Shown: positions 7,718 to 14,565 of the stretch, one piece after another | How positions within the stretch are numbered: the stretch's first letter is position 1 | How the letters are laid out: each line of letters begins with the position of its first letter | NCBI GenBank assembly: GCA_038868255.1 | Contig: JAWCTJ010000025.1 | Coordinates: forward strand, 1 to 15,759 | Direction: 5' to 3' | Length of the DNA stretch: 15,759 nucleotides | Source: DRVV01 sp038868255 | GTDB taxonomy: Archaea; Thermoproteota; Bathyarchaeia; Bathyarchaeales; Bathycorpusculaceae | The notes under the pieces: model-generated | Database searches by the model: none | Seen by the model: only the letters and a program-made list of their open reading frames with translations | Told to the model about the DNA's origin: nothing | Made by a program: the position numbers and the translations under genes

Positions 7718-8184
7718 CAGTCTTTAACTCTCCTTCTTTTTTCACAAATTATTATGGTTATTCCTATTGCGACTGCTATGATGACTAGCCCTTGCAGAAT
7801 AACATCTGCTGATCTTAGAGTCCAAAGTGCTTCCGCGAATGAAACGCTGGATACTGAAACTATAGGGGTTACTTCTACAGACAAAAAGATTGATGGAAGT
7901 GAAATCAGCAGCGCCAAAGCGATAACCCCAAGGGTTTTCTTTAACTGCTTTTTATTCTGGGATGCTTCACTGAACATTTCGCCAGCCAAGAGTAGTGCCA
8001 CAAGAGTTCCTGTGCCTATGGCCAGTTGGAAGACAGCTGCATACGTCGCACCGCTTAAGGCATATAGGATTATTATCATTGCGAAGACGCATGCCAAGGA
8101 GACAACAGAGTAAATTGCCTCGTCAAGGTAAATTGCCAGGCATGCTGAGATTATCAGAACGGCGGCGATTAACTCTAGGATCAC
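7717..8184 (-). CDS. nuoJ: Complex I subunit J (NuoJ-like)
   Basis: 155 residues with about five hydrophobic helices and a basic C-terminus (EKRRRVKD). Position between I and K, length and helix pattern fit NuoJ, the subunit whose TM3 switches between two helix forms during coupling. The TM3 core reads FQLAIGTGTLVALLL (about 52-66). It lacks the tyrosine of the usual VYxGA motif and is closer to the AAIGAG motif of MrpB/MbhD proteins. Start is GTG at 8184, overlapping the nuoI stop by four bases (GTGA), with AGGAGG about 10 nt upstream. The stop overlaps the nuoK start by one base. The family is assigned mainly from context and topology because NuoJ proteins vary greatly. Confidence 0.75.
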   Translation of the reverse strand: MILELIAAVLIISACLAIYLDEAIYSVVSLACVFAMIIILYALSGATYAAVFQLAIGTGTLVALLLAGEMFSEASQNKKQLKKTLGVIALALLISLPSIFLSVEVTPIVSVSSVSFAEALWTLRSADVILQGLVIIAVAIGITIIICEKRRRVKD

Positions 8185-8564
8185 TTTTTGGCGTCCTCCT
8201 TCTGAGCTGCTGTTTGAGGCTTCATAAATAATTCGGATTTCTGCGCCGAAGCAAGTTCGAAGATCTCGGAGTTTTTAATTGCGTTTCTGGGACAGCTTTC
8301 GGCGCATTGATAACAGAAAATGCATAAATCTAGATGAAAGTGTGGTCTTTTCTTACCGTCAACTTCAATCATTTCAATTGCCCTGGATGGACAGTCTCTG
8401 GAACAAAGACCGCATCCAACGCATAAGTTGATGTCGAAAACTTGTTTGCCGCGGAAACCATCAGGAATTTCTGGTTTAACCTCAGGATACTTTTGTGTCG
8501 CAGGTTTTTTCAGAAAATGTGCAAGAACCTCCTTAACTATGGGAGAAAGATTCCTCCTGCCCAT
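8181..8564 (-). CDS. nuoI: Complex I/hydrogenase subunit I, 2x[4Fe-4S] ferredoxin-like
   Basis: 127 residues with the chosen start. Two CxxCxxCxxxCP motifs hold two [4Fe-4S] clusters: Cys48, 51, 54, 58 and Cys81, 84, 87, 91. NuoI/HyfH/MbhN proteins sit on the peripheral arm and pass electrons between the donor and the cluster of subunit B. With no NADH or F420 module nearby, this is the natural docking point for ferredoxin. The N-terminal 40 residues look like the membrane-associated anchor; the C-terminal 25 are polar. Start: the ATG at 8564 shares its A with the nuoH stop (TGATG) and has GGGGATGG 5 nt upstream. ATG 8573 would add three residues. The frame stays open to 8699, but that would overlap nuoH by 136 bp with residues unlike the family. 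Confidence 0.9.
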   Translation of the reverse strand: MGRRNLSPIVKEVLAHFLKKPATQKYPEVKPEIPDGFRGKQVFDINLCVGCGLCSRDCPSRAIEMIEVDGKKRPHFHLDLCIFCYQCAESCPRNAIKNSEIFELASAQKSELFMKPQTAAQKEDAKK

Positions 8565-9556
8565 CAGGTCCATCCCCACAACGGGAAAACCCACAGTTTT
8601 ATGGCGACGGCTGAAATAAGCGATAGTATTGACAGTGGTAACAGCACCCTCCAGTTTGCATTTAGCACTTGATCTATACGCAGCCTTGCAAGAACGCATG
8701 TAATATACTCAGATACGAAAATGATCGCAAGAAGCTTCACCACGAACCAAAGGGTATACCAAAGTGCTGGAGGGCCGAGGAGAACAGGCCCATTTGGGCC
8801 TCCGAGAAATAGCTCAACCGCAAGAGCTGCACCGAAGACTATCTGCACGTCTTTCGCAAGCTTCAGAAAAGCTAAACTCCTACCGGCATATTCAGTTTCA
8901 TATCCACCTACCAGTTCGCTTTCAGCGTTTGGTACATCGAATGGATCCTTTTCAAGCTCGGCTTGGAGAGTGAGTATGAAAAGTATGAAGGCCCATGGGG
9001 TCAGCAGGATAAATGGAACCTGCTGAGCGTTTATTATGGATGAGATTTTTAAATGCCCTGCCAGAAAAGCCGAAACTAATGCTAGGAAGAACAGGGGGAC
9101 ATCGTATCCTATAAACTGGGTTAGAATTCTTGCAGCGCTTATGGAACTGTAAGGGTTTGTTGAGGCCCATCCGGAAAGAAACAGGAAAAAGTTTGCGATG
9201 GATGCTAATGCTAAAATGATGATTAAGTCGCCCTCGAATCCTGAGCCGAAAACACTAGTAAGGCCATGCACAGGCAGAAATAGGAAGGCGAAAACAAACG
9301 TTGTGAGAGCTAGAATTGGAGAAAGCTTGAAGATTAAACTCTTAACGTCACGTGGGGTTATATCCTCCTTCGTTAGGAGTTTTATAAAGTCTGCGATGGG
9401 CTGTAGAACGCCGGCTGGCCCGGTGTAGTAGGGGCCTATTCTGTTCTGCATTCTAGCCTCTATTTTCCGCTCAATCCAGTCGCATATAACGGTGAAAAGC
9501 AATATGAAGACAAAGCCCGGGAAGAGAAGCACTTGAAAGATAAAATCCAAGTTCAC
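8564..9556 (-). CDS. nuoH: Complex I subunit H (NuoH-like membrane connector)
   Basis: 330 residues, about eight membrane helices. This is the subunit that joins the peripheral arm to the membrane arm and forms the floor of the active-site chamber in complex I. Clear signatures are IERKIEARMQNRIGPYYTGP (28-47), the helix with SAARILTQFIGYD (140-152), EKDPFDVPNAESELVGGY (202-219) with its TEYAG end, and ARLRIDQVLNANWRVLLPL (290-308). The AExNR segment that precedes PFD in quinone-reducing NuoH is AELEK here. HyfC/MbhM hydrogenase subunits share the PFDxPxAE core. Start is GTG 9556 with GGAGGA 6 nt upstream; the ATG two bases earlier is followed at once by TGA. It lies 11 nt after the large-subunit stop. 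Confidence 0.93.
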   Translation of the reverse strand: MNLDFIFQVLLFPGFVFILLFTVICDWIERKIEARMQNRIGPYYTGPAGVLQPIADFIKLLTKEDITPRDVKSLIFKLSPILALTTFVFAFLFLPVHGLTSVFGSGFEGDLIIILALASIANFFLFLSGWASTNPYSSISAARILTQFIGYDVPLFFLALVSAFLAGHLKISSIINAQQVPFILLTPWAFILFILTLQAELEKDPFDVPNAESELVGGYETEYAGRSLAFLKLAKDVQIVFGAALAVELFLGGPNGPVLLGPPALWYTLWFVVKLLAIIFVSEYITCVLARLRIDQVLNANWRVLLPLSILSLISAVAIKLWVFPLWGWT

Positions 9557-9562
9557 ATTTTA

Positions 9563-9568
9563 TCCTCC
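9563..9568 (-). promoter_or_regulatory. Strong ribosome binding site that fixes the GTG start of nuoH
   Basis: GGAGGA on the minus strand, overlapping the last base of the upstream TAG stop and lying 6 nt before GTG 9556-9554. It decides against the out-of-frame ATG at 9558. Confidence 0.7.
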
Positions 9569-11160
9569 TACCTGTCAGTACATGAAAAGCATGGGTCAAG
9601 GCTTGCGAATATGGCGGGTACGTCAGCTATGTTTGCGCCCTGTGCCATGTGGATGAAGGATAGGATGTTGGAGAAAGTGGGAGTGCGCACTTTGACCCTT
9701 TCGGGGTAAGCAGTTCCATTACTCTTAATGTAATAGAACAGTTCGCCTCTAGGCGCTTCAACGCGGTCTATGGCTTCGCCCCCCGGAACTATCCTTGGAA
9801 CTCTAACCCTGTATGGACCTGTCGGAAGATGGTCTAGGGCATACTCTATTATTTTAATGCTTTCGCCGATTTCATCTAGGCGAACCATAAGCCTCGCCCA
9901 TGAGTCACCCTCATCACGAACTATGACGTTGAAGGGTATCTCACCGTAGGCCGCGTAAGGCTCATCCTTTCGGACGTCGGCGGCTATTCCTGATGCCCTC
10001 GCCACAGGTCCAACCACGCAGAACTTTACTGCATCGCTTCTGTTAAGTACACCTACATTCCTGGTCCGCGACTTAATAGTAGGATCATTCTCGAAAAGAT
10101 CTCTATAGAATGGTAGCCGACTCTTTAATTTTGCAAGTTCAAACTTCACTTTTGAGATAGCCTGTTCATTTATGTCTCTTCTAACTCCTCCAATAGTTAT
10201 GTATGAGGCTAAAACCCTGTTTCCAGTGAGCATCTCAACAAGATCCATTATTGGTTCACGATCCCTCCACATGTAATGAAAAAGCGTCTCATACCCTATT
10301 TCCAGTCCGGTGTGTCCTAGGAGAAGCATGTGACTGTGAATCCTATTGAGTTCCAGGATTACTGTGCGGAGGTATTTAGCCCTCGGCGGGGTTTCTATAC
10401 CTAAAATTTCCTCAACCGTTTGGCAGAAGCATGCGGCATGACAAGCGTTACATATGCCGCATATCCGTTCAACAAGGTAAATATCCTGTATGTATGTGCG
10501 TTTCTCCGCGGCCTTCTCCACACCCCTATGCACATAGCCGATGCGCGGCGAAACCTTCACAACAGTTTCACCATCAACTTCAAGGACAAACTTTTCAGGT
10601 TCAATCAGGGCTGGATGCTGGGGACCAACAATAATCTTTACAAGGGCTCCTTCTTCAGGGTTCTCCCCATGCTCGTTGTACAGTCCTTCAACGCTGCCGA
10701 GAACTCTTGAAAGTTCAGCATTTTCCACATCCTTCTTCAGGGGATAAACTCCATTAGGCCATTTGTCCGGAAGAATAAGCCTCTGCGGTGTCGGATGTCC
10801 TTCAAAAGTTACTCCGAAGAGGTCCATCACCTCTCTCTCGTGAAAGTTTACACCTGGGATAAGGCCTGTTATTGACGGGATGACAGCCTTCTCCTTGGGA
10901 ACTTCAACCTTGAAGGTTAGTAGCTCTCCTGAAGAGGACATGTGATACATTACGCTTATGTTGTTGCCCATGTCAACCGCGGTGACCGCGCTTACTCGAG
11001 AATCCTTGTCTTCTTCAAGCAGAATTTTAACAACGTTCCCCAGGGCATCTGCTTTCACCAGCAGTACTGGTCTGCCATTTGTTGTCTTTTGAAGGTCTAC
11101 TAAATCGTTGGAAATCTTATCCTTAAGCTTGCTGAGGAATGCCTTTATCGTTTCAGCCAT
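9568..11160 (-). CDS. nuoCD: Fused NuoC-NuoD type large subunit with intact [NiFe] hydrogenase site (HycE/HyfG-like)
   Basis: 530 residues. Residues 1 to about 145 are a NuoC domain (IPGVNFHEREVMDLFG at 101-116, then FEGHP and YPLKKD). From about 175 it is a NuoD/hydrogenase large subunit: GPQHPALIEPEKF, GYVHRGVEKAAE, then ERICGIC-NACH with Cys234, Cys237 and His241, and at the very end DPCFSCTDR with Cys524 and Cys527. These are the L1 and L2 motifs that bind the Ni-Fe centre in group 4 hydrogenases; quinone-reducing NuoD has lost them. Expected role: H2/H+ interconversion at the inner face of the membrane with the B subunit. Fusion of C and D also occurs in HycE and HyfG. The protein stops right after the L2 arginine, so there is no C-terminal propeptide. 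Extra cysteines at 240, 244 and 246 follow L1. Start ATG 11160 has GAGGAG 7 nt upstream and overlaps nuoB by 8 nt. Confidence 0.92.
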   Translation of the reverse strand: MAETIKAFLSKLKDKISNDLVDLQKTTNGRPVLLVKADALGNVVKILLEEDKDSRVSAVTAVDMGNNISVMYHMSSSGELLTFKVEVPKEKAVIPSITGLIPGVNFHEREVMDLFGVTFEGHPTPQRLILPDKWPNGVYPLKKDVENAELSRVLGSVEGLYNEHGENPEEGALVKIIVGPQHPALIEPEKFVLEVDGETVVKVSPRIGYVHRGVEKAAEKRTYIQDIYLVERICGICNACHAACFCQTVEEILGIETPPRAKYLRTVILELNRIHSHMLLLGHTGLEIGYETLFHYMWRDREPIMDLVEMLTGNRVLASYITIGGVRRDINEQAISKVKFELAKLKSRLPFYRDLFENDPTIKSRTRNVGVLNRSDAVKFCVVGPVARASGIAADVRKDEPYAAYGEIPFNVIVRDEGDSWARLMVRLDEIGESIKIIEYALDHLPTGPYRVRVPRIVPGGEAIDRVEAPRGELFYYIKSNGTAYPERVKVRTPTFSNILSFIHMAQGANIADVPAIFASLDPCFSCTDR

Positions 11161-11608
11161 TTGTCTTCTCCTCGCTAGCTTCAGCCTTTTTGAGCAGCTT
11201 AATTACACCATCTATTATGGCTTCAGGCTTTGGTGGGCAGCCAGGGATATAAATGTCCACGGGAATTACCTTATCTGCGCCTCCTAGCACGTTATAATTT
11301 CCGCTGAAAACTCCGCCGGAGCAGGCGCAGGCGCCTATTGCCACCACAAATTTCGGCTCAGGCATCTGCTCATAGATACGCTTGAGTCTTTCTGCGCATT
11401 GTCGTGTAACGGCGCCTGTAACCATTAGGACATCAGCATGCCTAGGTGATGGTTCCAACAGTATTCCGAAGCGTTCAACGTCATATCTTGGAGATAAAAG
11501 CGCCACTAATTCAATGTCGCAGGCGTTACATGCTCCAGAGTTAAAGTGAAGGATCCACGGCGACTTCAGCCTGGCCCATTTCAGCAGGCGGATATGAGGC
11601 GTTATCAT
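11153..11608 (-). CDS. nuoB: Group 4 [NiFe] hydrogenase small subunit / NuoB family
   Basis: 151 residues. It carries the proximal [4Fe-4S] cluster next to the active site. Ligands are GACNACDIE (Cys27, Cys30), GACACSGG (Cys94, with Cys96 as an extra) and PGCPPKPEA (Cys124). The CxxC spacing at 27/30 is that of energy-converting hydrogenase small subunits (HycG, HyfI, MbhJ, EchC); quinone-type NuoB has two adjacent cysteines (CC). The run LLSPRYDVERFGI (37-49) and PRHADVLMVTG (55-65) are also hydrogenase-like. Only the proximal cluster is encoded; there is no C-terminal medial/distal cluster domain, as expected for group 4. Start ATG 11608 overlaps the nuoA stop as ATGA and has a G-rich site just upstream. 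It overlaps the large-subunit gene by 8 nt, so translation is probably coupled. Confidence 0.92.
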   Translation of the reverse strand: MITPHIRLLKWARLKSPWILHFNSGACNACDIELVALLSPRYDVERFGILLEPSPRHADVLMVTGAVTRQCAERLKRIYEQMPEPKFVVAIGACACSGGVFSGNYNVLGGADKVIPVDIYIPGCPPKPEAIIDGVIKLLKKAEASEEKTNG

Positions 11609-11949
11609 TCGCCCCCTTCAAACAGCATTAAAACAGTGGCTAATGCCAGAAACAGATAGATTAGCAGGACTGAAAAATCTAGGTGCCGGAGAGCTAGGGA
11701 AGCAAACGCTATGAGAAGCACCGAAGAGTCCAAGATCACAAAGTATATTAGGAATTTTGGCAGAGCAACATTTATCCTAACTTTACTGAAAATTGCCTTT
11801 TCTCCACAGGCATATGGGGATTTCTTGTTAGAATTTTTTGTTGATGATTTCGGGGAAATAAACCATCCCAACACATAAATCGTTATGGAAGCGGCTAACA
11901 ATAGGCTGAAGGCCAAAATTGCTTCTTCTAGAAGGCTCAACGCTTCCAA
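11605..11949 (-). CDS. nuoA: Complex I subunit A (NuoA-like)
   Basis: 114 residues, three membrane helices, with the KSPYACGE signature in the loop after TM1 (about 43-50), as in the SPYECG of NuoA. TM2 contains YFVILDSSVLLIAF; the aspartate of the conserved FDxE pair is kept (Asp74) but the glutamate is a serine (Ser76). NuoA binds near subunits H and J at the junction of the two arms. Most hydrogenases of the Hyc/Hyf/Ech type lack it, so its presence marks a complex I-size arm. Start: TTG 11949; the frame above it holds no ATG or GTG before an in-frame TAG at about 11980, and no clear Shine-Dalgarno is seen. A later in-frame TTG at codon 4 is possible. It is the first gene of the cluster and overlaps nuoB by 4 nt. 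Confidence 0.82.
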   Translation of the reverse strand: MEALSLLEEAILAFSLLLAASITIYVLGWFISPKSSTKNSNKKSPYACGEKAIFSKVRINVALPKFLIYFVILDSSVLLIAFASLALRHLDFSVLLIYLFLALATVLMLFEGGE

Positions 11950-12010
11950 ATTGATTAGCGTTTTATCATGGCACCCCTAAAGGTTTTTCTTAGCATCAGA
12001 CCCGCGCTGG

Positions 12011-12022
12011 GATTTAAATTTT
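12011..12022 (-). promoter_or_regulatory. Candidate TATA box for the A-K cluster
   Basis: AAAATTTAAATC on the minus strand in the 170-bp gap between cdc48 and nuoA, about 60 nt upstream of the TTG start. It shares TTAAATC with the candidate upstream of nuoL. A second A/T-rich box (TAATATAAG on the minus strand, near 12026-12034) lies just before it. Confidence 0.3.
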
Positions 12023-12087
12023 GTCTTATATTAGGCATTTTCCAATCCTTTTAGGATATGAATACTTCTTAAAGCAATAAAGTTTGC

Positions 12088-12106
12088 AGGGTTAAAAGTG
12101 AACCCT
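12088..12106 (-). terminator. Hairpin downstream of cdc48
   Basis: A perfect 6-bp stem (AGGGTT at 12088-12093 pairing with AACCCT at 12101-12106) with a 7-nt A/T-rich loop lies 14 nt after the cdc48 stop. An alternative 8-bp pairing joins GCAGGGTT (12086-12093) with AACCCTGC (12123-12130), which covers the stop codon. Short T stretches follow on the minus strand. It could end cdc48 transcription before nuoA, or attenuate read-through. Confidence 0.35.
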
Positions 12107-12119
12107 TCTAGTATTTGCG

Positions 12120-14315
12120 TTAAACCCTGCTTTTAGCGAATTCCTCTGATATTCTCTTGTACATTTCAAGCTCTCTTTGTGACATAGGTTTGATTTTTTT
12201 GAGGGCTTCTTCCAGGTGACGTTTATAGATCTTTAGATCTTTGAAATTCCTTTTAGCTTCTTCAGGGTTTTTGCTGTTAATTATGTGCTCTCTTATTGCA
12301 AGCATTACAGCGGTGTTGCCGATGGCTGCCAGGTCAGCGCCCGTGTAGCCATCGGTCCTCTGTGCAATTTCATCCAAGTTTACATCTTCAGCCAGAGGTT
12401 TCTTGCTTAAATGTATTTTTAGAATTTCTTTTCTAGCCTCAAGGTCCGGAAGGGGCACATAGAGAAGTTTATCAAATCTTCCTGGTCTAAGAAGTGCAGG
12501 GTCTATGATGTCAGGGCGGTTTGTGGCCGCTATAACTACGACGCCGCGAAGTTCCTCTAATCCATCCATTTCCGTTAGAAGCTGGCTTATCACACGCTCT
12601 GTTACGTGAGAATCCCCATAGCCGCCTCCACGTACTGGCGCTATTGCGTCGAATTCATCGAAGAAAATTATGCTTGGAGCTGCCTGTTTGGCTTTCCTGA
12701 AGACCTCTCTCACAGCCCTTTCTGACTCGCCGACCCATTTGGAAAGCAGTTCTGGACCTTTTATGCTTATGAAGTTGGCCTCGCTTTCGTTAGCCACAGC
12801 CTTAGCAAGCAGCGTCTTTCCCGTACCAGGGGGACCGTAGAGGAGTATGCCCTTAGGAGGTTTGGCATCCATGTGCTCAAAAATCTCCGGATACTTTAAC
12901 GGCCATTCCACAGCCTCTTGAAGTTCAAGTTTAACATTTTGCAGCCCACCGATGTCCTCCCATTTTACTTCAGGAACCTCGACGAGCACCTCACGCATCG
13001 CTGAGGGTTCCACGTCCTTTAGGGCTTCCATGAAGTCGTCCATCTTAACTACGATCTTATTCAGGATCTCGGCGGGAATGCTCTCCCTTTCAAAGTCAAT
13101 TTCTGGAAGCACCCTGCGCAGCGCACGCATGGCAGCCTCCTTACAGAGAGCTTCAAGATCCGCGCCTACGAAGCCATGAGTGACGTTCGCTAATCTCTCC
13201 AGATCCACATCCTCGGCGAGGGGCATCCCTCTCGTATGGATTTGCAATATCTCCAGTCTGCCCTGTTTGTCCGGCACACCGATCTCTATTTCCCTGTCAA
13301 ACCTGCCTGGCCTGCGAAGCGCCGGGTCAATGGCGTTGGGCCTGTTAGTTGCGCCTATGACCACAACCCTTCCACGGGGCTTCAGCCCATCCATAAGCGT
13401 CAGAAGCTGAGATACAACTCTTCTTTCGACTTCTCCGGTAACTTCCTCTCTTTTCGGCGCGATTGCGTCAAGCTCGTCTATGAAGATTATGCTTGGCGCG
13501 TTTTCCTCAGCCTGTCTGAAGATTTCCCTTAAGCGCTCCTCGCTCTCACCGTAATATTTGCTCATGATCTCGGGGCCGCTTATGCTGAAGAAGGCAGCGT
13601 TTGTCTCGTTTGCCACAGCCTTGGCAAGCAATGTTTTACCTGTGCCTGGCGGGCCATACAGGAGCACACCTTTAGGGGCTTCAACTCCAAGACGCTCGAA
13701 GAGTTCAGGATATTTTAGCGGAAGCTCAACCATCTCCCTAATTTTCCTTATCTCCTCGCGGAGACCGCCAATATCCTCGTAGGTTACTCTTGGAACTTCT
13801 CTTACGGCGGCTGCAGGCTTCTCTCCGATGACTATTTCAGTGCTCGGACCAATTATCACTGCAGGGGCAGGAGGCTGAACACTGGTTATTATGAGGTCAA
13901 CTTTTCTCCCCATTATTCCTATGGGGATTGTGTCGCCGCGTGTAACGGCTTTGCCGTCGAGCAGGCGGGCTAGATATTCCTCAGCTCCTTCAATGCGCAG
14001 AGGCTCTGTGGGTGCTAATGTTATCTTTTCAGCCATTTTTGCTTCAACCTTGCGGATGGTGACTTTCTCGTCGATGCTTACGCCTGCGTTGTTCCTGATG
14101 TAACCGTCTATTCGGATTATTCCTTTACCATAATCCTCGCTGTAGCCTGGCCAGCAGATAGCTACGGTTTTGCGTTTTCCAGAAATCTCCACAACGTCGC
14201 CTGGTGTTAAACCGAAATTCTGCATCACTTTTGGATCTATTCGGGCTATCCCCCGTCCTACATCGCGGCTTTGAGCTTCAATAACTCTTAAGGTTGCAGT
14301 GTTAGAACCAGACAT
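12120..14315 (-). CDS. cdc48: CDC48/VAT (p97-like) double AAA+ ATPase
   Basis: 731 residues from the ATG. The order is an N-terminal double-psi barrel (about 5-90), the second N-subdomain (about 95-165), D1 with Walker A GPPGTGKT (221-228), Walker B IIFIDELDAIAP and the NRP..D...RRPGRFD arginine-finger region, then D2 with Walker A GPPGTGKT (494-501), Walker B IIFFDEFDAIAPVRGG and ALLRPGRFD. This is the hexameric unfoldase that threads proteins for degradation or disassembles complexes in the cytoplasm. Length is typical and all catalytic motifs are intact. D2 Walker B reads DEFD where DEID is usual. The C-terminus ends KSRV, without a clear HbYX proteasome-docking tail. Start: ATG 14315 gives a normal N-terminus (MSGSNTATLRV). 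TTG 14324 is an alternative, since the promoter predicts a transcript start at about that base. Unrelated in function to the neighbouring operon. Confidence 0.96.
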   Translation of the reverse strand: MSGSNTATLRVIEAQSRDVGRGIARIDPKVMQNFGLTPGDVVEISGKRKTVAICWPGYSEDYGKGIIRIDGYIRNNAGVSIDEKVTIRKVEAKMAEKITLAPTEPLRIEGAEEYLARLLDGKAVTRGDTIPIGIMGRKVDLIITSVQPPAPAVIIGPSTEIVIGEKPAAAVREVPRVTYEDIGGLREEIRKIREMVELPLKYPELFERLGVEAPKGVLLYGPPGTGKTLLAKAVANETNAAFFSISGPEIMSKYYGESEERLREIFRQAEENAPSIIFIDELDAIAPKREEVTGEVERRVVSQLLTLMDGLKPRGRVVVIGATNRPNAIDPALRRPGRFDREIEIGVPDKQGRLEILQIHTRGMPLAEDVDLERLANVTHGFVGADLEALCKEAAMRALRRVLPEIDFERESIPAEILNKIVVKMDDFMEALKDVEPSAMREVLVEVPEVKWEDIGGLQNVKLELQEAVEWPLKYPEIFEHMDAKPPKGILLYGPPGTGKTLLAKAVANESEANFISIKGPELLSKWVGESERAVREVFRKAKQAAPSIIFFDEFDAIAPVRGGGYGDSHVTERVISQLLTEMDGLEELRGVVVIAATNRPDIIDPALLRPGRFDKLLYVPLPDLEARKEILKIHLSKKPLAEDVNLDEIAQRTDGYTGADLAAIGNTAVMLAIREHIINSKNPEEAKRNFKDLKIYKRHLEEALKKIKPMSQRELEMYKRISEEFAKSRV

Positions 14316-14348
14316 AACTGTCAACCAAGAAGAGTATCGCGTTGGTCG

Positions 14349-14358
14349 GATATAAAAA
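14349..14358 (-). promoter_or_regulatory. TATA-type promoter of cdc48, possibly bidirectional
   Basis: On the minus strand this reads TTTTTATATC, identical to the box before the ArsB-type gene. It ends 24 nt before TTG 14324 and 33 nt before ATG 14315. The transcript would be leaderless or nearly so, and no Shine-Dalgarno is visible. On the plus strand the same bases read GATATAAAAA, also a good archaeal TATA box, which could drive a transcript from about 14380 into the gap. Confidence 0.55.
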
Positions 14359-14565
14359 CATAGTTGGACGAGTCTAGGGGAAACCCATAATTAAGGTGGC
14401 TGAAAGCCCAACCGTAACCCTTCTAAGCACCATACTAGAAGCTGCTTATCCCGTTACGTACTGGAAGCCCCATCATAAGAGCCGCCAGCATATAGATGAT
14501 TGCCGCATACCGCCTGTTTGATAATTAAGTTATAGATGTGCAGTCAGCATACAATGCGGGGATGT

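Noticed and set aside
7754..8113. 119-residue plus-strand reading frame
   Set aside because: It is antisense to nuoJ, has no ribosome site or family features, and the minus-strand frame is clearly the gene.
8565..8699. Extended start for nuoI at 8699
   Set aside because: It would overlap nuoH by 136 bp, and the added residues have no ferredoxin-like or NuoI-like character. The stop-start overlap at 8564 with a ribosome site fits better.
7382..11949. Annotating the clusters simply as NADH dehydrogenase or F420H2 dehydrogenase
   Set aside because: The [NiFe] L1/L2 cysteines and the CxxC small-subunit motif point to a hydrogenase, and no NADH- or F420-binding subunit is present.
14316..14324. 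TTG start of cdc48 at 14324
   Set aside because: The ATG at 14315 gives the usual N-terminus. The TTG stays possible because it falls near the predicted transcript start, and it would add only three residues.
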